A stretch of 64,000 bases of DNA. It comes from Cololabis saira (lineage: Eukaryota > Chordata > Actinopteri > Beloniformes > Belonidae). The stretch's first letter is position 1, and each line of letters opens with the position of its first letter. A program made the translations under genes and the position numbers. Shown piece after piece: positions 43,197 to 53,892 of this stretch. The stretch spans positions 6,657,327 to 6,721,326 of the forward strand of contig NC_084590.1 of the NCBI RefSeq assembly GCF_033807715.1, written 5' to 3'. The notes beneath the pieces are model-generated. The model had not been told where the DNA came from and ran no database searches. It saw nothing but the letters and a program-made list of their open reading frames with translations.

Positions 43197-43833
43197 ACTT
43201 AAAAGTTGGAATCTTTGGCTCCAACTTCATTGACGACTGTTGTTGTTATGGACCTGTGTTCCTTCTTCCCAGCAGGGCTTCCTGGTCGCTGGTTCTGGTT
43301 CTGGTTCCCTCCTCTCAACCTCCAGCAGCAGAGAGTCTCATCCGGGTCCCTCCGTCCTCTGAATGACCATTCACTTCGTTGAACTTGACAACCCAAAAGT
43401 CAAAGTCACCATTGGTACACGAGACCCTGGCTCAAATAAAACACAGATCAACCGTGTTGCTGGAGAAAGCATTATGTACGTAAAAAGTATTTTGGAGTCA
43501 GTCACTTTTCCAAAGCCTGTACATTCTTTATGTATATCTTGATTGATTGCAGGTTGATGGGAAGCCAGCAACAGAAAAGTCACTCACGAAACCTGTCAAT
43601 GGCATTGCCATTTGTTTGTGGACAACGATTGTTGTCTACTAACAAATGTTTGAACGCTGAGCTGCTTTAGTTCTGTGACCCATAACGTCATTTTTTTTAC
43701 TTGTCATGTTTCTAGAAGGTCAATGGCTTTTATGTGAAAGTCTTTGCTTCCTTGTTTTCCTGATTTGCCTATTTAGAAAAGGTCTAATTTGAGATATCTC
43801 ACTTCCTCTTCTTTTGTTTGTCCTGATTTAATA

Positions 43834-44198
43834 CAGGACTGTCTCAGAAAATTTGAATATTGTGATTTTCTGTAATGCAATTACAAAACAAAAATGTCAT
43901 CCATTCTGGATTCATTACAAATCAACTGAAATATTGCAAGCCTTTTATTATTTTAATATTGCTGATCATGGCTTACAGTTTAAGAAAACTCAAATATCCT
44001 ATCTCAAAAAATTAGAATATTCTGGGAATCTTAATCTTAAACTGTAAACCATAATCAGCAATATTAAAATAATAAAAGGCTTGCAATATTTCAGTTGATT
44101 TGTAATGAATCCAGAATGTATGACTTTTTTTTTTTTTTAAATTGCATTACAGAAAATAAATAACTTTATCACAATATTCTAATTTTCTGGGACAGTCC
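43834..44198. mobile_element. Palindromic Tc1/mariner-type MITE (copy 2)
   Basis: CAGGACTGTCTCAG ... CTGGGACAGTCC bounded by TA on each side. Same family as 12830-13196, with most of the length shared. Confidence 0.78.
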
Positions 44199-44546
44199 TA
44201 TTGTAACCCCACTTGGTTCCTTCCACAAGACCTTCCAAAACTGTGATTGAAATGGTTAACACCAAAAATATACTCCTCATCATCACAGTATGACCACCAG
44301 TGCAATCTGAACTTAACATTTTCTTTAAACTTAACTTTTCTATATGTCACTTCTTACCTACACATTCACTTGCTGATTGCAGCTCTGTCGTCCCTGTAGA
44401 GCAGAACAGCTTGCTGGTGCAGCCACTGTTCAAATAGCCAGGCAGGGTGGAGAGAGCGATTGGGCACAGGTGTGTCCAATCAGCCGCACCAGGGGCCACC
44501 TGTGTGCTGCTCCCCACAGCCCACGCCCACTCCTCCACCCTGCCTC

Positions 44547-45287
44547 CAGAGCTGGTAGTAACGAGTTACATTTACTCCATTTACTTGAGTAGGTTTTGGT
44601 AAATGTTGTACTTTTAGGAGTAGTTTTGAATCACTATACTTTTTACTTTTACTTGAGTAGATTTGTGAAGAAGAAACTGTTCCTCTTACTCCGCTACATT
44701 AGGCTAAGTTGAGCTGTTACTTTTCTTTTATCCCTTTTATCCACGTACGCGTCAATCTCATGACATCACTGAGTGATTCTTTGGGATAAATGTTTGTTTT
44801 TGCATGTTTTGTCACATTTACACAGACTCAAACACACACAGAGTTTCTATGAGTTCATGTTTGTTCTAGTTCTGCCTGGTTAAAAAAGAAAAGTACAAAG
44901 GCTGGAAATTTTGTGCTACTTGTGCTTAATTTATTTTTTTATTCTGTTATTATTTTATTTATTTTATTTATTAAAGTACTTGAATTTACTTTCAGATTAT
45001 TTTAATTTAAGCTATTTTTGTATTAATTTAAATTTATTTGATTGATTTAATTTGCCTGAAGATGATTATTTTGTACTTTTGTCTGTTTGAATGGTTGTGT
45101 TAAAAAAATAAATCAGACGTTACTCAACAGTTACTCAGTACTTGAGTAGTTTTTTCACCAAGTACTTTTTAACTTTTACTCAAGTAATTATTTGGATGAC
45201 TACTTTTTACTTCTACTTGAGTCATATTATTCTGAAGTAACAGTACTTTTACTTGAGTACAATTTTTGACTACGGTACTCAGCTCTG
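44547..45287. mobile_element. hAT element of the 'ACTCAAGTAAAAGTA' family, reverse orientation
   Basis: Starts cagagctggtagtaacgag and ends ggtactcagctctg. Flanks cctgcctc (44539-44546) and cctgccac (45288-45295) match at seven of eight bases. It corresponds to 11088-12506 without the nested insertion of that copy. Confidence 0.78.
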
Positions 45288-45379
45288 CCTGCCACACACC
45301 CCCACCCAGGCCGGGGACCATCCGGCCTAGCCACCCCCGCTCCCATATTTCAACCTGACGGCAGCACCTACACCCCCGC

Positions 45380-45490
45380 TTTGCTGGAACGGTCTGCTGG
45401 AACGGTCTGCTGGAACGGTCTGCTGGAACGGTCTGCTGGAACGGTCTGCTGGAACGGTCTGCTGGAACGGTCTGCTGGAACGGTCCGCTG
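45380..45490. repeat. 14-bp minisatellite (GGTCTGCTGGAACG), about 8 copies
   Basis: Perfect or near-perfect tandem units, with the last carrying ggtccgctgg. Confidence 0.93.
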
Positions 45491-45609
45491 GTCTTCTCCC
45501 AAATTGTAATCCATCTAAAACCGAATCCTCCTCATCTGGGAAAAATGTGTAATGGTAGCTGCAACAGATGGATTTAATTATAATTATTTTGCCGTGTTGA
45601 ATCCCAGAA

Positions 45610-46160
45610 CAGGGGTCGGCAACCCAAAATGTTTTAGAGCCATATTGGACCAAAAACACAAAAAACTAATATGTCTGGAGCCGCAAAAAATGAAAAGTCT
45701 TGTATCAGCCTTAGAATGAAGGAAGCACATGCTGCATGTTTCTATATTAGTTAGAACTGGGGGAAGATTTTGTTTTTTTCATTATGCACTTCGATAAAAA
45801 AGTCGAAATGTCGAGAAAAAAGTCGAAATGTCGAGATTAATGTTGAAGTACAATCTTGAGAAAAAAGTTGAAATGTTGAGAAAAAAGTCGAAATGTCGAG
45901 AAAAAAGTTGAAATGTTGAGAAAAAGTCGAAATGTCGAGAAAAAAGTCGAAATGTCGCGAAAAAAGTCCAGAAAAAAGTCAAAATTTCCAGAAAAAAGTC
46001 AAAATATCAAGATTAAAAAGGAAGAAAAAAAGAAGCAAAAAAGGAAAAAAAAGAAGAAGAAAAAAAGGAAAAAAAGGAAAAAAAAGGTCAACATTTTTGA
46101 AAAAGCTCCAGGAGCCACTAAGGCTGCACTAAAGAGCTGCATGTGGCTCTGGAACCATCC
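45610..46160. mobile_element. hAT-like fragment with half of a palindromic MITE and purine tract
   Basis: Begins caggggtcggcaaccc-like and ends with gagctgcatgtggctctgga, the complementary-type end of the same family. Inside, 45760-46010 is a run of 'aaaaaagtcgaaatgtcgag' units, and 46015-46090 is nearly pure A/G. Confidence 0.55.
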
Positions 46161-46174
46161 AAACTTCATCTGTA

Positions 46175-46492
46175 CCTGCTCATTCCAGTTCAGGGTCACA
46201 GATTTCTGCTGGTGTCTCTCCCAGCTTGGTTTTTAGGTCAAAGGCAGAGGTCACCAGTCCATCACAAATTACCACCCCCCCCTCAATCCTAGGGGCAATT
46301 TAGAATCCAAAATGTATCTGACGTTCATGTTTTTAGACTTTGAAAGGAAGCTGGAGAACCTGGAGAAAACCCATGCAAGAGTGAGAACATGCAAACAGAG
46401 AACTCTCCTGCTGGAACCAGGAACCTTCTGCTGTGAGGCATCGGTGCTTACCACTGAACCACTGAACCACAGTGCTGACCTGACAGAGATTA
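46175..46492 (-). repeat. Common fish SINE-type repeat (copy 2, longer)
   Basis: Contains the conserved order cagttcagggtcaca, agtccatcacaaat, ggcaatttagaatcca, tggagaaaacccatgc, gagaacatgcaaac, ctgctgtgaggcatcggtgc. Diverged. Confidence 0.6.
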
Positions 46493-46547
46493 CATCATTA
46501 AAGAGAGCTGTTGAATGAATGTTTGTGATTCTTTGCTGGTTGGGCGG

Positions 46548-47026
46548 TGATGAGGCCCCCTGCAGACCCCCTGCGGGGACACGACGCCGCCCTGCGGACG
46601 GCTCCTGAACTCATATCCCCCTCAGCTCATTGACATGCAATTCCAGTTGCTAAAGACCCCTGCCCCTGCAGACCCCCCTGCGGGGACACGACGCCGCCCT
46701 GCGGACGGCTCCTGAACTCATATCCCCCTCAGCTCATTGACATGCAATTCCAGTTGCTAAGGACCCCTGCCGGTACGGCACCTTGCCGGCAAGGTATTGT
46801 CTCCCTGCTGGGACAGGCACCAGCTTCCAGCCCCCCGCAAGGCCACGCCTCTGACTTGTTTAATTCTGTTGTTTGTTCTTGTATATAAAAAAGCTTGTTA
46901 CGAACCATTTCGATGTCAGCCACCGAACCAGACACTGTCTGTATCTGTCTGCTGAACGCCGGCTAGAATAAAATCTCTCAATACCACAGCGGACTCTTGA
47001 ACTGGACTTTGTAATATTCCTCAACA
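46548..47026 (+). repeat. 5' LTR of the endogenous retrovirus
   Basis: TG...CA ended (tgatgagg ... tcaaca). U3 contains a direct duplication of about 105 bases (about 46551-46656 and 46668-46763), as often seen for retroviral enhancers. A TATA-like tatataaaaaag is at about 46881 and AATAAA at about 46968. Confidence 0.93.
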
Positions 47027-47028
47027 TT

Positions 47029-47046
47029 TGGTGCTGTGACCCGGAT
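47029..47046 (+). other. Primer-binding site
   Basis: tggtgctgtgacccggat, two bases after the LTR. The pattern is closest to the histidine-tRNA type known from other gamma-like elements, with mismatches; the tRNA assignment is inferred. Confidence 0.6.
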
Positions 47047-47099
47047 TGACAATAAACCTTCGACGGAAACTCCTTTTCCAGACCAACGACACAACCAGC

Positions 47100-48690
47100 G
47101 ACTCTATCTAAATTTTCAAAGGTAAGGGATCCATTTAAATCCCAAATTATTGTTTCTGGGCTGTTGTCGAAAGTCTGTGAACTGGAGTGCCAGAGAAAGT
47201 TGACGTTATCCTTAAATTTAGGTAAGTCCGCTGTGTGGTTGTGAAGGTTATATTTTTTATTATTATTTTGTGTTATTGGGAAGGTTATTGTAGAGATGTT
47301 TTAGGAATGCTGACAATTTCATAACACTTGAATTTGATTGTGTTGTGAGAATGTTCTGCTTCTCCTGCCTTAAGAATCTGACTCGCTCTTCTAAAAAAAG
47401 GTTTAATATCTCGGGTAACATTAAAGAGAGAAATGGCCAAGAGCGCCATGGTTGGTCTGGTACCAATAAAAAGATAGTCCAGGGGGACTATTCTTATGCA
47501 TATGCAGGACGTGGGGTCCGTAAGTGTTGGAACACTGATATATTTGTGAGAAATAGACGTGGGGATGACACGCTCTCCCAAAATGGAGTATATTTCATTT
47601 CTGCAAGAATCGACTCGCTCTTCTTTGCATCAACAGGAATGATTTATATGCTCAGGTAGACTGATAGTTGGAAAGTTTTTGGGAAGTTTTTCAGTTCTTT
47701 AAATACATGTATGGTAATCACGGTACCGATAGTTTTATTTGTTAGTTTTGTTTGTTACTTAGTTAGTATTAAATATTGTTAAAATAACTAAAAAGCACTT
47801 CAAACTCCCTCAGATTTGTGGAGGGATGAAGGTAGACGCCGTAATGCAGAATCCCAAATAGCTTCGCTTACTGATCAAAATAAAAAGCTGATGGCTAGAA
47901 GGATTTAAAAACACAACGCAGACGAAAAAGAAATTAGAGAACCAGTTAAATGATAAAATCAAAACCTTTATCCGGTGAAACTGATTAAAGAATCAAATGA
48001 CGATGACACTTCTGATGACGACTGGATTTTACAAAAATCCAAGATCTGTTGCCTACAAAATTTGGAGCCAAATAATGGTAAGAGATTTTAAATTAATAAA
48101 CAAAATGGCTAGAGGAAACAGCGGTTAAACTAACTTTGCCACATGATTTGAAAAGTAAAGTACTTGATGCGCAAAGTACTTGATGCTTGTAGAATTCCCT
48201 TTTAATCCCACAGCTGTTGCCAAAATCACACCAGAGCAAGCTCAGACCTTTTTTCACAGTATTTATTGCCTTAACAGTTCAAAGGGAAAATTGATAATCC
48301 CAGGGAACTTTATGCTAAAACAATTTTGACAGCAAAAGAGAATTGTGGTCTGTCACGAGATCAGATTGATGGATTCCCTCCAGGGTACATGCAAAATATA
48401 TATTTGCTAATTGCCCTCCACAAAGGGTAGGCCTGGATAACGCAAAAAAAAGGAATCTGAAATGTATGAAAATACTAATGTCTTTTTCAAAAGTGTTTCC
48501 TACACAGGTTGAGCGCTGAGAGGAGGCGCAGAGGAAACAGCCAATGATCGGCTCCCATTGGGGTGAGCCAAATCAGAACATCCCAATTTACATAATCTTA
48601 TCCTGCCTATGGTAAAATTCATCATGTAAGTGCATGGAAATCTGTCTGTGGCCTACTATAACGTCTCTGAATGCATGTATAACTAATCTC
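47100..48690 (+). pseudogene. Decayed gag-like region
   Basis: No long frame. A stretch around 48180-48440 reads as capsid-like (DNPRELYAKTILTAKENCGL, then a Pro-Gly-Tyr segment) but has shifts and stops. The 104-residue frame at 47345-47659 is not recognisable. Confidence 0.45.
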
Positions 48691-48695
48691 TAACT

Positions 48696-49281
48696 AGAGG
48701 TGTCAAGTAACGAAGTACAAATACCTCATTACCTTACTTAAGTAGAACTTTTGGTTGTGTATGCTTCACTGGAGTAATTATTTTTCAGACGGTTTTTACT
48801 TTTACTCCTTACATTTTCACGCAATTATCTTTACTTTTACTCCTTACGTTTTAAAAAAAACAGCCTTACTCTATTTCATTTCGGCCTTTAAAAAACTATC
48901 CAGTTAAATTGTGCCATCCGGATAGAGTGAATTTGGTTGTGGTTGGATGAGAAGTATAAACATATTTGGTTTGTACGTGTCTGCTCTCTGAAACACATGT
49001 TAATGCTCAATAGTACACATATATGGTTCTTTAATATATTTGCATTATACTAAGATGCATTCATTTTCAATGGCTTGTAGCCTTAATGGTTTTTTCCCCG
49101 CTTATATTACTTTTACTTTTATACTTTAAGTACTTTTGAAACCAGTACTTTATACTTTTACTAGAAAAAATGTATATATAATAAATTTTGAGTTGATACT
49201 TCAACTTCTACAGGAGTATTTTTGAACTCTAATATCTATACTTCTACCTGAGTAATGAATGTGAATACTTTTGACACCTCT
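48696..49281. mobile_element. MITE inserted in the retrovirus interior
   Basis: Inverted ends agaggtgtcaagtaacgaag and aatacttttgacacctct with 'tacttttac' subterminal motifs. It separates gag-like from RNase H-like remnants. Confidence 0.7.
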
Positions 49282-49299
49282 GTCTTTAACACTCGTCCT

Positions 49300-49803
49300 G
49301 ACCTTTCCTGTTTTCCTCACTGACGGCTCTGCTTATAAAGATGGAATACCATACGCAGGTTATACAATTTGTGATAATTCTTAATTGTTGAAAGCGCCCC
49401 CCTCTCCAGCTCCACCCAAGTAGATGAAACTATATACTGATCAAAAGGTAAAACTGTTACAATCTATACAGATTCCAGATATGCTTTTGGTTGTGTATAT
49501 TGTATTTTATAGATTTTATATATTGTGGGCGAACCGAGCATTTATCTCATCCTCGGAGATAAATGTGGTTAATTGATTGGTGAACTGTTACAAGCCTGTC
49601 AACTACCTTCATCTATTGCTCTGTTAAATGTGAAGCCCACACCCAGTCCAACCCTGTTTTCACTAGGCAATGCTTCAGCTGACCATGCAGCAAAAGAAAC
49701 TGCCAAATTTGGCTTACCTGTCTATGTAAAACTTTGCCCTTCTATACCCACTAACGACCTGGTTTCTCCTAATGATGTAGCTCTCCTACAAGAAGACTAC
49801 TGA
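49300..49803 (+). pseudogene. Retroviral RNase H remnant
   Basis: Catalytic-type motifs are visible in pieces: FLTDGSAYKDG near 49315, YTDSRYAFG near 49470, and SLGNASADHAAKETA near 49690. Stops and shifts separate them, and the reverse transcriptase that should precede them is absent. Confidence 0.72.
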
Positions 49804-50339
49804 GGTGAAGGAAAAACGGATTGTAGCATTCCCATGGTTGTAAAAATGTAAATAATTTGTGGGTCAGCAACGACGGCCGCGTTGTTGCACCCACATCCTT
49901 GTACCCGTGATAGCTGATGAGCAAAAGGGGGAATGTGTCAGATAGTGTTGAAAGACTGATAAGCTCCAAGATTTGCATCCTATAAAAATATTGCAAACAT
50001 TATCAACACTTCCCCCCACCGTGATTTTTTTTGAAGCTCTGCAAATAGACATTATGTGAGGGATATGAAATTATTCTTGTATGAAAATGTTCATGTATGA
50101 AAATGTTTTTGTATGTGCAGAGAATTTTAAACTGGACTTAAATGGACAATGTTGACACCTGTTAACACCCATTAGGAAGCACAAAACTCACGCTTCATGA
50201 AAGGATTATGGGTAGACCTATGATCATACCAAGCAATTCAGTTCTGTATATATGAAGAAGATGGACTTCCATGCCATGGATGAATCCATGATATCATTCT
50301 GTTGTACTCTAAACTTTTGCTGTCCAGTCAATCCACAGA
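49804..50339. other. Unassigned retrovirus interior
   Basis: Expected to hold integrase core sequence, but I see no recognisable DDE segment. A stretch around 50040-50340 looks foreign to a provirus and may be another insertion. Confidence 0.3.
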
Positions 50340-50765
50340 CAAGTAAAAGCTGTCCAGTCTCCTCCTAGTCACAAACCGTGCCATAACCTCCAACCCGGCA
50401 ACTGGGTCTGTGTCAGGGAGTTCCGACGGAAAAACGCCCTGAAACCTCGCTGGTCTAAACCTCAACACGTCCTGCTCACCACCAACACCGCCGTCAAGTG
50501 TGAGGGGCGTCTAACCTGGTTCCACGCATCCCACTGCAAGAACACAACTCCTCGACCATGCAGCGGAAACCAGCCGATTCCTTCTTCTTCCTGCCCGGAA
50601 GTAGCTGAGCTCCAGCACCTGGGACCTCTGCAGAGGAGCAGGGGAGCAGGGGAGCAGGGGAGCAGGGGAGCAAAGGAGCAGCACAGGCCAAACTGTGACT
50701 CCACATGCTCTCCTTCTGAAGAACCGCTTGTTAAGCCTAAAACCAGCCAAAATCCACTATTATAA
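50340..50765 (+). pseudogene. Integrase C-terminal remnant
   Basis: A frame through 50382 shows LQPGNWVCVREFRRKN and a following W/LLTT/W-H-x-S-H pattern typical of the C-terminal domain of gamma-type integrases. It then runs into a five-unit 10-bp repeat (ggggagcagg, about 50638-50675) before stopping near 50765. Confidence 0.7.
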
Positions 50766-51546
50766 CTACCTTGCTACAATGGTTAATCGCTGTTCCATAC
50801 CTCTACCAAAAGGTGTTTACTGGATTTGTGGCATGAAGGCTTACGAATATCTTCCAAACGATTGGTCTGGTATATGTGGTCTGGGCCATGTGGTACCAGC
50901 CATGAGAATCGTCGCTGTACCACCGAAAGTTCGCATTGTTAAAAGAGAATTGTACACTCACACCCAAACACCATGGACAAGATTTTTTGGTGCCCTCGTT
51001 CCAAATTACGGAGTCATGGCAGCTTTGGATCAGATAAGGGACCTATCTCATGCAGTTGAAGACTTAGCAAATACCACAGCAAAGGGCATGTCTATGCTTT
51101 CACAAGAGATGACTGCTGTAAGGATGATGGCCTTGCAAAATCGTGCTGCATTGGACTACTTATTAGCTTCTCAAGGGGGAACTTGTGCTGTGATTAAAAC
51201 TGAATGCTGTACCTTTATACCTAACCACAATGCCACCATCCAAGAAATAACAGATCACTTGAAAAACATTGCTAACACATTACATACACCTGTCACGACT
51301 AGTTTGTTTGGTTGGTTTAGAGAACAGTTAGGACACGTTGGTTACTTGATATTGGAATTTGCTTTATTGGGGCTTGTACTCCTAATTGTTATTTGGCTTC
51401 TGATTACATGTCTAAGGTTCACTTGCAAAATATGTTTGGCTCAAACTACTACTAAAATCATGTACTCCACTGTAAATCCACCTCTACCGTCAGTGGAGGA
51501 GGAAAATTCAGACTTTCTGTTCAAAATTGAGATTGACTGTACTTGA
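50695..51546 (+). CDS. Env remnant: open transmembrane-subunit ORF (283 aa), surface subunit mostly missing
   Basis: The frame is open from 50695 to 51546. M28 (50776) is an alternative start. Known retroviral env features are seen in order: a short N-terminal remnant with several Cys, a hydrophobic Gly/Ala-rich stretch around residues 100-115, a heptad-like helical region, an immunosuppressive-domain-like stretch followed by a CX6CC motif, then one strong membrane-spanning segment (about residues 215-240) and a cytoplasmic tail. A complete Env of this type would have a surface subunit of several hundred residues, so most of it is deleted. Whether the ORF is expressed is unknown. It is the only open retroviral frame here. 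Confidence 0.8.
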   Translation: MTPHALLLKNRLLSLKPAKIHYYNYLATMVNRCSIPLPKGVYWICGMKAYEYLPNDWSGICGLGHVVPAMRIVAVPPKVRIVKRELYTHTQTPWTRFFGALVPNYGVMAALDQIRDLSHAVEDLANTTAKGMSMLSQEMTAVRMMALQNRAALDYLLASQGGTCAVIKTECCTFIPNHNATIQEITDHLKNIANTLHTPVTTSLFGWFREQLGHVGYLILEFALLGLVLLIVIWLLITCLRFTCKICLAQTTTKIMYSTVNPPLPSVEEENSDFLFKIEIDCT

Positions 51547-51582
51547 CTGTAAAAAAAAAAAAAAAAAAAAAAAATTGTGAAT

Positions 51583-52061
51583 TGATGAGGCCCCCTGCAG
51601 ACCCCCTGCGGGGACACGACGCCGCCCTGCGGACGGCTCCTGAACTCATATCCCCCTCAGCTCATTGACATGCAATTCCAGTTGCTAAAGACCCCTGCCC
51701 CTGCAGACCCCCCTGCGGGGACACGACGCCGCCCTGCGGACGGCTCCTGAACTCATATCCCCCTCAGCTCATTGACATGCAATTCCAGTTGCTAAGGACC
51801 CCTGCCGGTACGGCACCTTGCCGGCAAGGTATTGTCTCCCTGCTGGGACAGGCACCAGCTTCCAGCCCCCCGCAAGGCCACGCCTCTGACTTGTTTAATT
51901 CTGTTGTTTGTTCTTGTATATAAAAAAGCTTGTTACGAACCATTTCGATGTCAGCCACCGAACCAGACACTGTCTGTATCTGTCTGCTGAACGCCGGCTA
52001 GAATAAAATCTCTCAATACCACAGCGGACTCTTGAACTGGACTTTGTAATATTCCTCAACA
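51583..52061 (+). repeat. 3' LTR of the endogenous retrovirus
   Basis: Same length and, as far as I can read, same sequence as the 5' LTR, including the U3 duplication. It is preceded by a run of about 24 A (51551-51574) where a purine-rich tract is expected. Confidence 0.93.
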
Positions 52062-52089
52062 GCGGTAACATATTGCGTCACTTCCTGTT

Positions 52090-52320
52090 TGTTGTTTGCA
52101 GTCTGTTTGACTAAAACTAGACTAAAATGGTCCTGGACAATTCTGACTAAAATAAGACTAAAATGCTCAGACTTTTAGTTGACTGAAACTTGACACGACT
52201 AAAAGGAGAATGAAAGTGACTAAAACTAATACAAATTAAAATGATAGCTTGACCCAAAGTCTAGACTAAAACTAAAGTTGAAACAGGCTGACAAAAACAA
52301 CAAGTTATTCTAGTGTCTTG
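52090..52320. repeat. Low-complexity 'GACTAAAACTAGACTAAAATG' repeat
   Basis: Degenerate reiterations of gactaaaa/ctagactaaaa. A common fish interspersed sequence. The origin is not determined. Confidence 0.5.
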
Positions 52321-52496
52321 GGTTTTACTTTTCCCCTTCTCATCCTCTCCTACTGACCCCCCCCCCCTAAACATTGTGTTAATGTTGAGTTAGTTGTTAT
52401 TTATGTGTAGTTTAGTCATCAGAATTTATCCCAAGTGTTGTTTCACTATCTTTTAACACACTAAGACGATTACTAATATTTCTTTAATAACTGAAC

Positions 52497-52685
52497 CGAA
52501 AGTTACGCCTGTAACTACGGTTCTATGAGTCCCGGATGACCGCCAGGCGGTGCTGTAAGCACTGGATATCTCCCCTCGCGCATGCGCATGTCGAGTACAA
52601 TACCAACAATGTCACGTCACCCGTGACCCCTGCATGACCCCCGGAAGGGGTATATCTTCCGGGGTCAAGCATGGGATCGGCTCCT
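52497..52685. repeat. DIRS downstream terminal repeat
   Basis: 52538-52685 is the exact inverse of 58529-58676. The outer 52497-52548 is unique to this end and complementary to part of the internal complementary region. Confidence 0.92.
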
Positions 52686-52728
52686 AGAATCTTCTCGCGA
52701 GAGCACGAGGATTCGGAGTGACCGGCAG

Positions 52729-52827
52729 GCCTGGCGGTCATCCGGGACTCATAGAACCGTAGTTACAGGCGTAACTTTCGTTCTATTTCGTCCCTACTGA
52801 CCGCCAGGCGGTGCTGTAAGCACTGGA
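52729..52827. other. DIRS internal complementary region (ICR)
   Basis: 52729-52780 is the reverse complement of the downstream outer end (52497-52548). 52780-52827 is the reverse complement of the upstream outer end (58648-58695). The two halves meet at 52780. In DIRS elements this region templates the end-to-end junction of the circular replication intermediate. Confidence 0.9.
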
Positions 52828-52870
52828 TGACGAATACCAACAATGTCACATAGAATCCCGGTCACATACC

Positions 52871-53890
52871 TCACTGATCAGGGGCAGAAGGACCCGGGAG
52901 TAGAACCACGCCCAATGGTTGGGGAGTGGCGACATTGATCCGGTAAAACCTGGAGAACGTGTCCGGCGACGTCCACGAAGCTGCTGCGCAGATGTCCTCC
53001 AGAGGCACCCCCTTCAGGGCAGCCCAAGAAGCTGCAACGCTTCTGGTCGAGTGGCACCTCACCCCCACTGGTAAGGGGCGGCCACTGGCCCTGTAGGCGT
53101 GCTCGATGGTGTCCACCACCCAGTGGGACAGGCGCTGTCTAGAAATAGCGCGCCCCCTGTTAGGGCCACCATGACAGATAAAAAGCTGCTCCGACCGTCG
53201 CACAGGCGCGGTGGCAGCAACATAAGCAGTAAGGGCCCGTACGGGGCACAAAGGGCTTGGCCCACCCTCCGCAGGCTCGGGGTCGAACCGGGCAAGCTGG
53301 ATAGGCCGATTAGCATGATCGCGTGGCAGGACCTTGGGCAGGAACGCCACGTTCGGCCACAACGTAACCCCTGAGCCATCCGGGTTCCACCTCAGGCAGT
53401 ACCCGCTGACTGACAGGGCATGTAACTCACTGACTCGCTTTGCTGACGTCATAGCGAGGAGAAAAGCCGTCTTCATAGAAAGACACTTCAGGTCCACCTG
53501 GGCCAAGGGCTCAAAAGGTGGAGAAGAGAGGGCACCTAGTACCATAGACAGGTCCCACACCGGGGCCCTTGGGGTCCTCGGGGGGCGCAGCCTCAGAGCC
53601 CCCCTAAGAAAGAGAGAAACCAGCCGGTGGCACCCCACGGTGGCATTCTCGACCAGGGCATGTCGTGATGAAATGGCCGCCACGTACACCCGTAAGGTGG
53701 ACTGAGCACGGCCATCATCCAGGAGGGACTGAAGGAACTCCAGGATCGTGGCCACAGGGCAAAGCATAGGGTCCTCTGCCCTGTCCGCACACCAGGCAGA
53801 GAATCTCCTCCACTTGCACTCATACTGGAGGCGGGTGGAGGGCGCACGAGCGTTCAAGATGGTAGCCCTGACGGGCTCAGTACAGCTTGA
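52871..53890 (-). CDS. DIRS tyrosine recombinase (ORF3)
   Basis: The frame is open from 55393 to 52871 (840 codons), but its first ~500 codons are a shadow of the RT gene. Recognisable recombinase begins about 53890 with STRLQYECKWRRFSAWCADR. Catalytic residues of the family are visible: Arg in TSAKRVSEL, the RCHSTRSVAASWA block holding His and Arg, and Tyr in FSRFYRIN (residue 817). The enzyme inserts the circular DNA. It is read either from an internal start or by frameshift from ORF2; the sequence does not decide this. Confidence 0.92.
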   Translation of the reverse strand, partial: SSCTEPVRATILNARAPSTRLQYECKWRRFSAWCADRAEDPMLCPVATILEFLQSLLDDGRAQSTLRVYVAAISSRHALVENATVGCHRLVSLFLRGALRLRPPRTPRAPVWDLSMVLGALSSPPFEPLAQVDLKCLSMKTAFLLAMTSAKRVSELHALSVSGYCLRWNPDGSGVTLWPNVAFLPKVLPRDHANRPIQLARFDPEPAEGGPSPLCPVRALTAYVAATAPVRRSEQLFICHGGPNRGRAISRQRLSHWVVDTIEHAYRASGRPLPVGVRCHSTRSVAASWAALKGVPLEDICAAASWTSPDTFSRFYRINVATPQPLGVVLLPGPSAPDQ

Positions 53891-53892
53891 CA

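Larger units (their letters stand above)
46548..52061 (+). mobile_element. Endogenous retrovirus, gamma-like, LTR to LTR with GCGG duplication
   Basis: Two 479-bp LTRs (46548-47026 and 51583-52061) that appear identical on reading flank a 4.5-kb interior, with GCGG at 46544-46547 and 52062-52065. A primer-binding-site-like sequence follows the 5' LTR. The interior has broken gag-like, RNase H and integrase-end remnants and a fused open env transmembrane ORF. Protease and reverse transcriptase are missing and a MITE lies at 48696-49281. Integrase-end and env features place it near gamma-type vertebrate retroviruses. It cannot be autonomous. Confidence 0.92.

Noticed and set aside
46729..51970. 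Identical 68-codon minus frames in both LTRs
   Set aside because: They lie inside non-coding U3/R sequence and are duplicated only because the LTRs are duplicated.
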